Shown: piece after piece, positions 1-11,610 of the stretch
How positions within the stretch are numbered: position 1 is the first letter of the stretch
Layout: each line of letters starts with the position of its first letter
Origin: Geosiphon pyriformis
Taxonomy: Eukaryota > Glomeromycota > Glomeromycetes > Archaeosporales > Geosiphonaceae
DNA: 15,075 nucleotides
Assembly: GCA_016748015.1 (NCBI GenBank)
Contig: JAAOMT010000047.1
Location: 4,537-19,611 of the forward strand
Direction of reading: 5' to 3'
The notes under the pieces: model-generated
Told to the model about the DNA's origin: nothing
Databases searched by the model: none
The model's input: the letters and a program-made list of their open reading frames with translations, nothing else
Position numbers and translations under genes: made by a program

Positions 1-520
1 AAATATTATTATAAATAAGTCTCTAAATGATTTTATTGAAATAAAAAAGGAATATTTTTAATGATCTTTTAAGTATAGTATCAATAATCTTATACACGTA
101 TATTCAATTTGCATTTAGAAACTATTTTAATGAGTTAAAAGGAAACATGAAAATCAGTTTTTTCGTACTTTTTGCTACAACTAATGGAGGCTTTGGGTCT
201 TACCAACTAGGGCTACTATATTAGAAAAGAACAAAGTTATAGTATATATTAAGAAATTATCATATTTTTTTAAAAAAAGTAAGATTGAATAGGAACACAT
301 ACTTACCTTTCGTGGATTTAATCAATTTTTTTATTCAGACACTGGGTATCATAAATTGTTGATTAAAACTACTTTAAATTTAAACGGATTTAAACAAAAT
401 AAATTTAAGTTAATTTTAATTTGGTATTATTATAGTAATATTAACAGTTTTAAGTGGCTCTATTGTAGCATATAGTTTTAAATTTTAAGATTAAATGAAT
501 AATTGATGACTTTTTTTAAT
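1..520. other. AT-rich stretch, no gene seen
   Basis: No open frame, splice pattern or family motif could be supported on either strand. A slightly less AT-rich patch lies at about 165-225, but it does not read as protein in any frame. Confidence 0.6.
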
Positions 521-845
521 TTAGAAAATTAGTTTTGCAGTTGTTTCTAATATAACAATTCTTAATTTCCACAACAGTTACCACATTTTGAGGGTTTAAT
601 TCGTAATTTTTTTGTATTAAAACCACGTCTTGTTTCAGATTGTCCAAGATCTGAACTTGACTAGTGTCACATAAATCAAATTTATTGCTGGTTAGTGCTG
701 AGGCTTGTTCGATAAAATATTTTTGATAATCCTCTTCATTATAAGATGTTGGTGGATTGTTGAACCTGCCATGATGAACCTTCCTTTGCTCAGCGGATTA
801 TCAAGAAGTTGGATAAGCTGACCTTCTCTATCTCCATTTGTGTCC

Positions 846-906
846 CTTCAAAATTGTAAATATAGTTGAATATAAGGAAAATAAAAGAAATAATTTATAA
901 ACATAC
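846..906 (-). other. Probable spliceosomal intron (61 nt)
   Basis: On the minus strand it runs from GTATGT (906-901) to TTGAAG (851-846) and is T-rich before the acceptor. It separates the block ending HLSFC from the block beginning GTQMEIEKV with matching phase. It is typical in size for the other introns in this window. Confidence 0.55.
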
Positions 907-1219
907 CACAAAATGACAAATGAGGTAACAAAAGCATATATTGTTTCATCTCCGTGATTAGCCCGAGTTTAGAATCATTCTCTACTTTGCGTCTAACATC
1001 TGCAAAGCCTGCATGAAGATACGTAAAAAAATAGCAGAACCAGCAGAAGTTAGTCAATGTCACAAACGCTATATACCAAACATTCTATAAAACATATATT
1101 ATTACAAAATGAACGAAATAATAATATAGATAGTATGGGTAGAAAAGTAATTTACAAAGTTATTAAGCTCTACTCTATGTCCCAAGTCATGAAGTCTTTA
1201 CCTGTGTTAGTTATTTCCA

Positions 1220-1540
1220 TCAACGTATCTTGTAGTTTTCGCACCTGCAACCCCATCTATATTTGCTCCGTATCAGTTTCGTCTTCTGTTTTTCCAGCTC
1301 TTCCTTTTCTTCTGTCCATATCGCCCCTTCATCATCGTCCTTCCACTCTCTTTCTCTTAGCTTTCTCGTCAACTCTTCTAATCTATCTGCTTTCTCACTC
1401 TCCATAAACTTCTCTAGCTTCTCCACGCGTCTTTCATACTCCCTCTCAACTTTCTCGAATACTTTTATAATATCTTCAATGCTGGTGTTTTGCGTGTTTT
1501 TTAATGGTGTGGATAAAAATTTGGGATAAATTTTTTTGTT
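1220..1540 (-). other. Coiled-coil block of the minus-strand gene fragment
   Basis: This minus-strand frame is open for 106 codons, bounded by TGA at 1541-1543 upstream and TGA at 1220-1222 downstream. It is rich in Glu, Lys and Arg with heptad-like spacing, for example IKVFEKVEREYERRVEKLEK and LEELTRKLREREWKDDDEG. No ATG lies near the upstream end, so the true start must be in an unseen upstream exon or is lost. The real reading probably leaves this frame near 1240, where the next frame over reads VRKLQDTLMEITNTGKDF. The plus-strand open frames here are antisense shadows, serine- and leucine-rich because of the Glu-rich coding strand opposite. Confidence 0.6.
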
Positions 1541-2940
1541 TCAATAAAGCAATAAAATCCTTAGTCTTATTGAAAGAGCAAGCTTTGAATTGAAAAATTT
1601 GAGCTGAATACCAGAAATAAACAATTTTTTGAGAATTTTAGTTTGATTACGACTTGTAAACATGGTACTGTTCTATGTGCTCAAAGAAAGTTTATTACTT
1701 GTTATGATTGATAATTAAATATTTTAAGATAATTTTTAATTATTAAAACGATAAATCAACAATAAGGTCGCAGTTTTCAGATTGTTTTAATACAAATGAA
1801 ATTAATATATTTAATATTAATGTGTTTGATTTATAAAATATTTGATAAACATAATTTTAATTTTTAAATATTTTATTCAACAAACACATAAAGTAATACA
1901 TAACTTTGGTTTATAAATATTCACCTTTAGATTAATTAATATGATTGGCAGATGTAACCAAATATATTATTGATATAAAGTTTTGAAACTGATTATTGTT
2001 TATAATAAATAATAATTTAAACTTGAGCATTTGTAGTAATGCTTTTATTCAAAAAATTTTACCAAATATTATTTATTTTTTAGATATTAAGTTTAATAAC
2101 AACAACATTAAAAATTTCTTAAAATCTAAACATATTTTTAACAATAATTAAACTTAAAAAAATGATAGATCATATACTTAAATAATTATATTACTAATTT
2201 TATAAACTATATAATAAAAAAGTTAATTAATTTAGCTTTAAAAGTGGTTTTAAAAACAAAAGATTTTAATATTATTTTTTATTAAAATTGATCAGTAATT
2301 AAAAACAAATTAATAAAAGCAAAAGTTTTTAAAATAAATAATTTTATATTGTTACAGTTTAATAAACTTTAATTTAAAAATAACAACAAAAAACAGATTT
2401 ATAAATTATATTATATATTTGCAATTTTTAAAATAGTAAAAAAAAATGATTTAATTAAATTAATATTAATGACAATATTTAAAAATTTTTAAAATATAAA
2501 ACAACTTAATATTGTTTTTAAAAGCCAATTTAAGATTAATAAAATTACATAATAAATTATTTTAATTTTATCAAAATACCAAATACTAAAATAAAAACTA
2601 TTTACTTAAAATTTTTTTGATAATTAATAATAGTCTTTTAAGTTTTATTAAAATTTGTGAGATTTTTTTATGTTATCAATTTAGCTTTTTAAGTTAGTAA
2701 TATCAAGATTAAATATGTGTTAAAACACAATTTGATTTGTTTTTACATTAGAAAATAATTTATTAAAATAAATGTATTAGACAACACAACCAATTGTTAA
2801 TCCTATCATCGAATTTTATTCTTAAAAAAGTATTAATCGCTGAAATGGAATAAAAATGACAACCATATTTTTCATTATCTTTTTAATTGTGAAATAAGAA
2901 TTAGAGTTTTAGCGATAAAAGAGACCAAATTTAAGTTAGA

Positions 2941-2942
<2 letters not shown>
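1541..2942. other. AT-rich desert
   Basis: About 1.4 kb of very AT-rich sequence with many short A and T runs. No reading frame, splice signals or RNA gene could be supported. Confidence 0.65.

Positions 2943-3030
<88 letters not shown>
2943..3030. repeat. (ATT)n microsatellite, about 29 copies
   Basis: An uninterrupted run of ATT/TTA triplets of 88 bases. No coding frame crosses it. Confidence 0.97.
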
Positions 3031-3961
3031 GTGTGTATAAATTATTTTTAATCATGTATAATAAAATTATGATTATAAAATGTGAAAATACGAATTTATA
3101 AATATTAAAAGTTGATTAAATAATATTGAATTTATAAAATAAGTGTATTATATTGGTTTGCTTTAATACTTGAATAAAATTTTCCAAGATATTTTAGTTT
3201 TTAAAATAAATGTTATTAAGTTTTATTTTGAATTTATCAAAATTATAGTATTATTTTATAGAAAAAGATTTTATGTTAAGTTTCATAAATCTTTAATTTC
3301 ATTATTGAATATTAAAAGTAAGATATTAATAAAAGCGGGAATTAATTGGTTTATAAATACTTTAATTGAATAAATTATTATCCAAAGTTTTTGATTGAAG
3401 CATCCAAAGAAAAACTGAGAACAAGAAATTAAAAGTGGTCATTAATAAAACTTTTCTGTTTTAGTATTAGACAAATTAAAATAACAAAAAGTAATTACAT
3501 TAATCAAATGTCTATTATTAAAGCATATTCTCAAAAAATATTTTATTACAACAGATAAGTCTTTTAATATTTAGAAACCCGAATTACATCTCAATTTTTA
3601 AATGTATTTGATTCCTATTTAGAATCTTGAAATGTTATTTTTCATGGTTCACAGGAACCCTAAATCGTTTATTATTATTATTATTATTGTTGTTGTTGTT
3701 GTTATTATTATTATTATTATTGTTGTTGTTGTCATTGTTCTACAAATAAATACTCGTTTAAGCAATGAGACGATCGGAAACTTGTTTGGCTGTTTATAGC
3801 TACTAAATTTGTTTATGATTTGTTAACATTAAGAAACAGCAGGATAAATAGGGGACTTTTTGCTTTGAAAAAATTAAATTTAGCATTAATAAAAGACTTA
3901 AAAAAGCTCTCTTCGAATTATAACCTATTCACATTTGAAACTTTATTCACATTTATAAATC
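3031..3961. other. Non-coding, AT-rich, upstream of the kinase pseudogene
   Basis: No gene is supported. A 67-codon frame at 3170-3373 is rich in Ile, Phe, Lys and Asn, has no recognisable domain and lacks an ATG start, so I treat it as chance. The last 60 bases before 3962 could have held the kinase promoter, but I see no distinctive element. Confidence 0.55.
3669..3732. repeat. Mixed (TTA)n/(TTG)n microsatellite
   Basis: Alternating blocks of TTA and TTG triplets, two of each. This suggests TTA/TTG point changes that were then spread by slippage. Confidence 0.92.
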
Positions 3962-4804
3962 ATGGAAAATAAAGAAATTAAAAGAACTCATTCAGAAATA
4001 CATGATTGCAACCTGTGTTCACTCTGTCAAGAGAAGATTTTAAATAATAATTCTAATAATTGAAAAGCATGCTGATTCATATTTCTTAAAAAACTTTACC
4101 GCGACTGTTCAAGTGGCAATAAAGTAGTTGAAGAAATAATTAAGAATCCAATTTATATTCCACCTAATCGATCTAATAGTTATGATAGATTCCATGGGAG
4201 CGTTTGTCGAATATTAACGAAATTGCTAGAGGAGGGTTAAGTAGAATTTATAAAGCAACCCTAATTGATGGATTAATTAATAAATATGCTATAAAACATT
4301 ATGGTTCAATGGAATATGGAAAATGGGAAGTAGGGAAGGAAGTAGCAATAAAAATTATCCCAACAAACAGTGAAGAAGTGTTTAAAGAGGTAAAAATATA
4401 TATTATTAATTAATTCATATTTTCATTTTATTTATTTATTTACTTTATACTTTTTTACACTGTATTGTTAGTTAAAATATTCAAAGAGCTCTCTATATTA
4501 ATAACGACGAGATTTTAAGTGATCATACCTCTTCAAATCTATGGGATTACGCAAAATGTTGAAACACTCGAGTATGGAATTGTGATGGAGTTTGCCAAAC
4601 ATGGAGATTTGCGAAAATATTTATCAACCAATTTTCATTCTAAGAGTTGGTCTGATAAATTAGGGATCGCAGAGAGAATAGCTTTTGAACTTTAACAAAT
4701 TCATTCTTCTGGTATGATTTATCGTGACCTACATTCTGCAATATCATATAGGTATGGTCAATATTGGAGATCTGGGATTATGTCAACCAGTAAACAATGA
4801 AGCG

Positions 4805-4849
<45 letters not shown>

Positions 4850-5380
4850 GAAGAAAAAAAGATATATGGAGTGATTACATACATTCCACCAGAAGTTTTA
4901 AGAGGAGAAAAGTTTAGAATGGCTGGTGATATTTATAGTTTTCCCATGATATTATGGGAATTAGCAACAGGAAAGCCTCCTTTTCATGATCGTTCTCATG
5001 ACCACCTTCTTATAATAGATATTTTGAATGGTCAAAAACCTAAAATTAACCCCCCACTTATTTCCCCTTGTATTGCCGAAATAATTGAAAAATGTTGGAA
5101 TGCTAATCCATTAAGTCGTCCTACTGCCAAGAAAGTTAGGGATAAGTTGTGGTAACTTGGAGATATGCATCAGTGGTATTTAGATAAGGAGTCTACAAAT
5201 GAAGAGTTTACATATGAAGAGGTTAAAACTGTGTCTCTCCAGTTTAAAAAATCAGAAAAATACATAAAAGAAATGTTGAAAAACGACTCGACAACAACAA
5301 CAACAACGCGCGTTCATCCTGGGGCAGTTTATACAAGTCGTCTTTTAACTTTGCAAATAATTGAAGAAACAAAAGGTTAG
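3962..5380 (+). pseudogene. Protein kinase (tyrosine-kinase-like) pseudogene
   Basis: Kinase landmarks appear in order across several frames. From ATG 3962 comes an N-terminal region with CNLCSLCQEKIL and LYRDCSSGNK. A glycine-rich loop follows as ARGGLSRIYKA, then the VAIK lysine (4351-4353). Next are the hinge-like EYGIVMEFAKHGDLRKYL and the catalytic loop YRDLHS (4720-4737). GDLGLC stands in the DFG position (GAT 4769-4771), followed by YIPPE in the APE position, DIYSFPMILWELATGKPPFHD, and NPLSRPTA of the C-lobe. Breaks are TGA at 4061 and 4073, a frameshift near 4190, a frame change near 4490, TAA at 4693, a frameshift at about 4737-4745, and TAA at 5153. The catalytic-loop Asn that should follow HRDLHS is missing. 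A probable intron begins at GTAAAA (4390) and ends near 4470. The tail at 5165-5380 (AVYTSRLL) matches, from memory, the tail of the expanded Rhizophagus kinases. Confidence 0.88.
4805..4849 (+). repeat. (ACA)15 tract coding poly-threonine in the kinase activation segment
   Basis: Fifteen ACA triplets lie in frame between GDLGLCQPVNNEA and EEKKIYGVITYIPPE. They encode 15 Thr between the DLG magnesium-binding motif and the APE-like motif. A second, shorter tract of about six Thr codons lies at about 5290-5307 in the tail. Normal family members have a short non-repetitive segment here (family knowledge), so this is a slippage expansion. Confidence 0.93.
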
Positions 5381-6510
5381 TTAATCTATTTTTATATTTA
5401 TTACTTTAATTATTATACAGTATATTGAAAATTTACATTAATTTACTTTTAAAACAATTAGTCTATTTCCCTAAAGGTAAGAAATAACATTAATCATTAA
5501 TGAAATTCATCCTCTTGTTTAATACTTAATTTTTTTACTATCTATTATATTTAGATGACTTTATAATTAAATTAATATTATTTTAATTAGTTTACCTTTT
5601 CATAAGTGATATATTTTAGATAGCTTTCATTACATTTAAAATTTAAATTATATTAATTATATTAACTATAATGCTTATTGAATTCATTTCAATATATAAT
5701 TTTATTAATTTATTATAAAGAGTATTCTTCATATAAATAATAATTTTTTTTCATATAAAGTAATTATCTAAAAATTGTTTATCCTTCAAGAGAAATTATA
5801 ATAAAAAGTTTATTTTGAAAAGAGATTCAAATTTAGGGTTAAATAAATCGATTAAACGCAAATCAAAGTTAAAATCGTGGTAAAAAGTCTATTTTAATAA
5901 AAAAAAACTTATTATTCTTTTAAATTTTATAAATGTATTAAATCTTTTATAATTCTCTATTTAAAAAACAGAAACTTTTAAGAAAATATATAGATTAATT
6001 CATATATACCTATTTTTCAAATGTAACTTTATTTAACATTTAAAAGAATCTATCAAAATAAAAAATATTTTAACACATTTTAAATATGGTGAACATATAA
6101 TGAAATTAGAACTATGTAAAAATAAAAGGACAAAAATTACTAAAATTAAAGTTTAAAATCTTGAAACTCTAAGTAAAGAGTTTGATAAAACCAAAATTTT
6201 ATTTTTTTTCTTGAAAATTGAAAAGCTAAAAATCCTAAATATATTTACATAGGCGGCATAACAACCACTTTCAAATGCTACAAGCACCAAATTCACAATA
6301 ATGATGGTTTCTCAATTTTGAATATAAAATAGAAATATGTTCAGATAATAAATAAATTGATTTTGTACGAATTTTTAAAAATTTTTAAAAATTTTTGTTT
6401 TAATATTACAGATAATCATGCATTACTTTCTTTAGAAAACTCCACAAAACTCATTTTCTTGAGATGGGGGAAAAAAACATAAGCAATCATATAATAACAG
6501 ATCACATATT
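5381..6510. other. AT-rich intergenic stretch
   Basis: No gene is supported. The stretch opens with a possible splice donor (GTTAGT just after ACAAAAG at about 5373-5379), so the ancestral kinase may have had another 3' exon. I cannot find one. Confidence 0.6.
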
Positions 6511-7954
6511 TGTATAAAAAATATTAACGCTTTATCCAATGACTGGGAATTTATTTAATAATCAAAATTCCTCTGATATTAGGATTGTAGTTGGCGAAGT
6601 ACCTAATATTAGAAATTTTCAAGCTCATTCGCAAATTTTGCTATACCACTCTCTAATAATTGGGTGTAAAAGGGAAAACAATACTATTATCTTTGCTAAA
6701 ACTAATATTTCACCCAAGATTTTTTAAATGACTCTTTGGTAAATGTTTTTGATCATTTTTGCTAGAAAGTCTTTTTGTCGATATAAATTAATATGTTTTA
6801 TTTTCTTGAACAGATATATTTATACTGGCGAGATTTTTCTTATTGAACATAGAGAACCTACCATTTTAGAATTCCTTGTGCTTATTCTAGAAAACATTAT
6901 TGATCATCTTGAAGACTATTTGATTGAACACCATGCAAAAGAGCTAGAAAAATATTTCGCCACTTTGCAAAGAACTTCATTTATCCATGACTTTTTCAAA
7001 AAGTTATAAAATTTCTGCATCGAAATAGATGCTAACAATCCAGCTATAGTCTTCAACTCGCAAGATTTCACCTCGCTTAGTGAAAATGTTCTTTCCTCAA
7101 TTTTAACCCGAGATGATCTAAATATAGAAGAATCCGAAATATAGCAAAAAATTGTAGAATGGGGAGTTGCTAAATTAGAGAACAATATTCAGACGAAGAA
7201 CGTTCTTTACTGGACAGATGAAAACTTTAAAGCCTTTAAGGAATCTATTGAGAGACTTTCACCTTTAATCCGGTTCTTTAACATATCTTTAGTTGACTTC
7301 TATCACAAAGTAAAACCATTTGCGAGAATCTTACCTGGAACTTTATATGAAGATCTTTTACATCATTATCTCGTACCGGGTAGTCATCAAAAGTCTGTAG
7401 ATGCTCAGCCATTATGATCAAATCTTAATTCAAAGCTTCTTCGATTGCAAAATATAAAAACAACTTGATCATTGGATTGAAGGCAAAGACGAAAATACTC
7501 CTGTCGAAGATCAACTTAGAAATGATTTCCAATTGTTACTTCGAGGCAGTCAAGACGGATTCACTCCAGCCGATTTTCATCGATTATGTGGTGATAAAGG
7601 AGCAACAGTAAGCGTAATAAAAGTGAAAGGAACTGGTCAGGTAATTGGCGGCTATAACCCACAGTCTTGGCACTCTCGGGGAGAAAATATAAATGGAAGA
7701 GGAATTTTTATTTTTTCCCTTGGAGATTGCAAAGCTGGAAATTCTAAGCTTAGCAAATTTGTTGGCATATATGGAACTTTTGGTGAGCCAAATCATGGAC
7801 CCCAATTTAATGCCAATATTCGTGTGTTTGGCGATGATTTTAAAAATAGTCCAGGGTGCTATTGTCAAAAGACAACAGAATATGAGCATGCTATAATGCC
7901 TGGATCAGAAAAGGGACGGGTGAATTTCCTTTTCAAGTTTTTCAAATTATATAA
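6511..7954 (+). pseudogene. BTB-BACK-TLDc domain protein pseudogene
   Basis: The order is BTB (about 6511-6870), BACK (about 6880-7330) and TLDc (about 7530-7954). BTB shows NALSNDWEF, SDIRIVVGE, FQAHSQILLYHS and RYIYTGEI-like sequence. BACK shows DFTSLSENVLSSILTRDDLN and KIVEWGVAKLE. TLDc shows LLLRGSQDGFTPADFH, IGGYNPQSW and FIFSL. BTB-BACK proteins are usually Cullin-3 substrate adaptors, and TLDc is linked to oxidative-stress and V-ATPase regulation (family knowledge). A 75-nt intron (6739-6813) sits in the BTB. Breaks are no in-frame ATG, a frameshift near 6558, TAA 6725, TAA 7007, TAG 7142, TGA 7415 and a one-base shift in the A5 run at 7456-7460. A final shift near 7920 loses the expected DYE. 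Shifted back, the end reads VFQII and TAA at 7952-7954. The raw frame instead overruns to 7976. Confidence 0.9.
6739..6813 (+). other. Intron inside the BTB region (75 nt)
   Basis: GTAAAT to TTGAACAG, with TAT ATT TAT ACT GGC (YIYTG) following. The BTB family expects a residue such as R or K before YIY. The joined codon here is TG+A, a stop, so the junction itself is damaged. Confidence 0.6.
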
Positions 7955-7976
7955 AAATAAATTCGCTTTTATCTAA

Positions 7977-10253
7977 TTTTATTATGCATATTCTGAAGAC
8001 TCTACTACCAATCTTATTAATTTTCATTGGCAGAATATTCTATAGCCTTCACAATAATGAAAGAATATCATTTAAATTATTTAAACATCAAAAAAACTTT
8101 AGAACTTATAATATATAAACTGTATTTATTTTAAATATGTTAATTTTATGTATATAAATAATAATTTTAAAAGAAAAAAATATAAAAAAAAACTGTTTTA
8201 ATCTTATTTAATAAACAAATATTTTAATAAGTTAATTACAATAATTATAAAAAATTCAATGCTGTTTTAAAACAATTAACAAAAAAACTAGTTAAATAAA
8301 AAATAATTGGTTATTTTTTTTTAATTTACTAATATATAATTATTACTAAGTAATTATTTAATTAAATTTATATGTTATATCTATTATGAAAAACAACAAA
8401 AATTTAATAAACAAAAAATTAAAAATAATATTAAAAAACAATTTTAAATACAATTTTAAGGCTGTATATTAAATTTATATTTTATTTTAAAATATTATAA
8501 TACAAAATACTTATTTTAAATAAAATTAAAAATATAAAAAATAAATTATTTAAAATTACTGTTAAATAAAAAAATTATTTTTAATTTAAAAAACTTGATC
8601 TTTTTTAAATTAAATTATTGTAAAAGATTTAATAACTAAGTTCTATCTATTAACACCTTGTCTTTATACCTTTTTTAACTACTTATAAACAATATATTAT
8701 TGTGGTTTTTATTTTTAAAGATTATTAAATAATTTATTAAACTGTATTAGTAATCGTTTTTTAAGTAGATTATGTAACAAAAAATTTTAAAAAATTATTT
8801 TAGTTATTTAATTAAATTTTGTGTATTTTGTTGAAATAAAAATAAAAAAATAATGTTTTATTAATTAAAAACGATTTAAATTTCTTAAAAAACTAGCAAA
8901 ATATTATTATCTTAAAAAATATTTGTTAAAACTATTAAATTAAGTATTGGGATTTTAAAAAGTTTTAAATAAATATTTTTTATAGATTTAATAATATAAA
9001 ACTTTAAATTCAAGAGACAATTAGTTAAAATTAACTAATATTATTAGTAAAAAAATAAAAGTTTAAAAGCAATAAAAAATTTTTAATTTTTTATAATTTA
9101 TTGTTTTATTGTTTATTATTTATTTATTTTATTAAATTATTAAATTTTTTTAATTAGTTATTAATTAGTTGTCAATAATTAAATGAAATTAGCATTGATT
9201 TACAAAATATATATAATTTATAATAAATAATTTATTGAAACTTATAAAAGTTTTTTAATTTTTATTAGTAATACATAAAAAAAAGTTTTTTTTTTCAAAA
9301 AATGTATTTTAAATATTAAAAACTTTATTTTAAATTTTATATTAAAAAAACACATTTTAAATTTATTATTTTGAAAAGCTTTCAGTTAAAATTTTTTAAC
9401 TTTTACTGTAAAATAATTACATATTATTAAAAGAATTTATAATTGAAAATTTTTAAGAAAATTTGATTTTTACTGCAAAATAACTATAAATTATTAAAAA
9501 ACCAAATGTTAATTAATTAAAAAATTTGAATTTAAATATTAGTTTACAGTTTTTCTATAATATTTTAAAAAAATATGTTGTATTAATAAAATTAAGTCAA
9601 AATTTTAGCAGTATTATTAATTAGAAAAATGACTATTTATAATAATAATAATTATAGTTAATTATATAAATACAATAATTATTTAATTAAAAAAATATAC
9701 ATAATAAAATTAACTTATAACTATAAATTTGTTAGAATTAATAATTAAAAAAAAGAAAACAATAAAAACAATTATAAAAATAAATTTATTAATTATAAAA
9801 ATCAATAAAATTAAATAGAATATTTGTAAATTTTAATAATAAATAATTTAAACAATTTTTTATTTTTATTTTTATATATTAATAATAATTATACATATTT
9901 TAAAATTTAATACTTTATAAAAATTTAAATAAAATTAGTTATAATACATATATATTTGTAATATAATTTTAATTAAATATTGTAAAATTGTAATAATATA
10001 TTACTAAGTTATTAATTTAATTAAAAAAATTTATTTGAATAATTTAGTAAACTTTCACTTCAATAATTGCAAACAAATAGTTAAATTTTTTATGTTTTAA
10101 TATTGTATTTTTTTAATTACATAACAATATTATCCAATTAGTATTATAAATTCGAATTTATTATATTTTATTAGAATTATAACCTGTAATTTATTCTTTT
10201 TGAATCTTATTTATAAACATCATAATTTTTTGTTTTGTAAAAAAGACCTAAAA

Positions 10254-10288
<35 letters not shown>

Positions 10289-11430
10289 TATACTTAATAT
10301 TGTTATTAATATATATTTGAATTATCAAAATTTTATTTTAATTGTTTTTAAAGCTTTTAAATTATCATTATCTATCTGCAAAAAATTGAGTTTTTCATTT
10401 TTTGGGTGGATAATTTGATTTAATTTACATAATTAGACTAATTTTTATAACTCTAATCTAATTTTAAGTTAATTTCAAAAATCAATATTAAAAGTAATTA
10501 TTATTTTTAGATTTGCTATTTTTTTTAAAAATTATTGAAAATTAAAAAGAAATAATTCATCCAAAAAAATTATTTTGCAAAAAAAAATAATATTTTTCTA
10601 AAAAATAAGACAAATTTATTTAATCATTTAAAAAAACCAGAAATATTACATGATTTTCAAATTATCTTAAATATTTTTTTAAATAACCTTTTTTTTTCTT
10701 ATTTTTTATGATCATAATTAAAACAAAAAGTAAAAAAGTTTTAAATATTACTTTTTTTATAGTAACTAACAAAAAAAATTTTTTTAAATATTAATAGTTT
10801 TTAAACTATTTTTTTATTTTTGATTAATAATTTTTCTTTAATCAAAGTTTTTTAGAATTAATCTTAATATTTTTTAATAAATTAGTTTTTTTTATTTTTA
10901 TTAATATTATTATTATTATTGTTTCTTTACAAATGGTCAAAAAAGCCAAATTTAAAAAATAGTAATAATTACTTGTATTTATTATTGTTATATCAAACTT
11001 TAAATGGAATTTTAAATAAAATTTTCTTAATAATAACTAGTTTTTTTTTGATATAAATATTAACAACAATTACATGTTTTTTAAAATAAACCAAGATTTA
11101 TTACTGGCTATATTGTTTAATGTAATCTCTTTTGGCAGATTATTATTAATTCTAAAAACAAAACAAGATACATTTTTGAATGTATTTTTAATAAATCAAC
11201 TTATTAAATTATTTAATCTTAAAAATTAGATTGACCAAATAAAAACTGAATTAACTACTTTTTTTCTGTTTTCTGGTACTGTATTTGATAATGTCTAAAA
11301 AACAATTTTCAGTTATCAATAATTTTCTGAATAAATGATTTTTACTTTAGTGATTAATATTACTTTTAACATTAAATTGGTCTTAGTTAATTCTCTGTTC
11401 AAATTGCTGTTTGGTTTTATTGGGCTCAAA
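7977..11430. other. 3.4 kb AT-rich desert
   Basis: Very AT-rich, with no supported gene. A 72-codon frame at 10200-10418 is an artefact of the ATT run (poly-Ile). A loosely similar pair of about 33-base segments at 9400-9431 and 9466-9498 (TTTTACTG(T/C)AAAATAA...) suggests a small old duplication. The last part (11316-11430) could contain further decayed exon of the left-arm gene, since frames with fragments such as NDLSPIKPNSNLNREL can be read on the minus strand. Confidence 0.6.
10253..10290. repeat. Short (ATT)n microsatellite
   Basis: About 12 ATT triplets, the last few imperfect (ATTACTATT). Confidence 0.85.
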
Positions 11431-11610
11431 TCATTTTTCAAAAACAATATTAAGTTGTTCTGTGAAGATTTTGTTTTTAAGGCTTTTTTGGTTACTGTTG
11501 TCAAAGTTTCTATTGGTGATTTTTTTTTCTTGTTCAACCATTTTTTGATGAAGAATGACATTTTCCCAGAATAGTTGCATGTCATCAATCGCCTTACTTT
11601 GTGCCTTCAC
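11431..11610 (-). pseudogene. Left-arm copy, exon 3 homologue
   Basis: The minus-strand frame begins after an acceptor (ATGAG) and opens VKAQSKAIDDMQLFWENVIL. This is nearly identical to exon 3 of the right-hand gene (13702-13773). It then continues without the donor seen in the right copy, through EQEKKITNRNFDNSNQKSL, to TGA 11431-11433. The extra sequence is Lys/Asn/Gln-rich and could be true exon that the right copy splices out or has lost. It belongs to the left copy of the head-to-head duplication. That copy lacks a start and has a broken exon 2, so it is not expected to make the full protein. Confidence 0.65.

Larger units (their letters stand above)
521..1540 (-). pseudogene. Degenerate multi-exon coiled-coil gene of unknown function
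   Basis: Four blocks of protein-like sequence lie in order on the minus strand. The N-terminal block (about 1220-1540) is a charged coiled coil. A second block (about 1170-1240) contains MEITNTGKDFMTWDIE and ends at a TAG at 1170-1172. A third (907-1008) contains VRRKVENDSKLG and ITEMKQYMLLLPHLSFC. The last block (521 to about 845) contains NNPPTSYNEEDYQKYF and FDLCDTSQVQILDNLKQDVV and ends at TAA 521-523. A good intron (gtatgt to ttgaag, 846-906) joins the last two blocks in frame. The frame then breaks near 790-796, and another break lies near 1240 between the first two blocks. I do not recognise a function. Similar coiled-coil proteins of unknown role are, from memory, common in Glomeromycotina. 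An active gene is unlikely, though a different exon model might rescue one of the breaks. Confidence 0.6.

Noticed and set aside
1057-1529. Plus-strand open frames rich in Ser, Leu and Phe
   Set aside because: They are antisense to the Glu/Lys-rich coiled-coil block on the minus strand. No start context or domain was seen.
3170-3373. 67-codon hydrophobic frame
   Set aside because: It has no ATG start, low-complexity AT-driven composition and no recognisable motif.
10200-10418. 72-codon frame with poly-Ile
   Set aside because: It is created by the ATT microsatellite and AT-rich flanks, and has no ATG start.
11335-11574. 79-codon plus-strand frame
   Set aside because: It is antisense to the left-arm exon, with a Phe/Leu-rich composition that follows from Lys/Asn-rich coding opposite.
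11316-11588. 90-codon minus-strand frame
   Set aside because: Most of it is one frame off the exon that matches the right-hand gene (VKAQSKAIDD). The tail may contain drifted coding sequence but is not a gene by itself.
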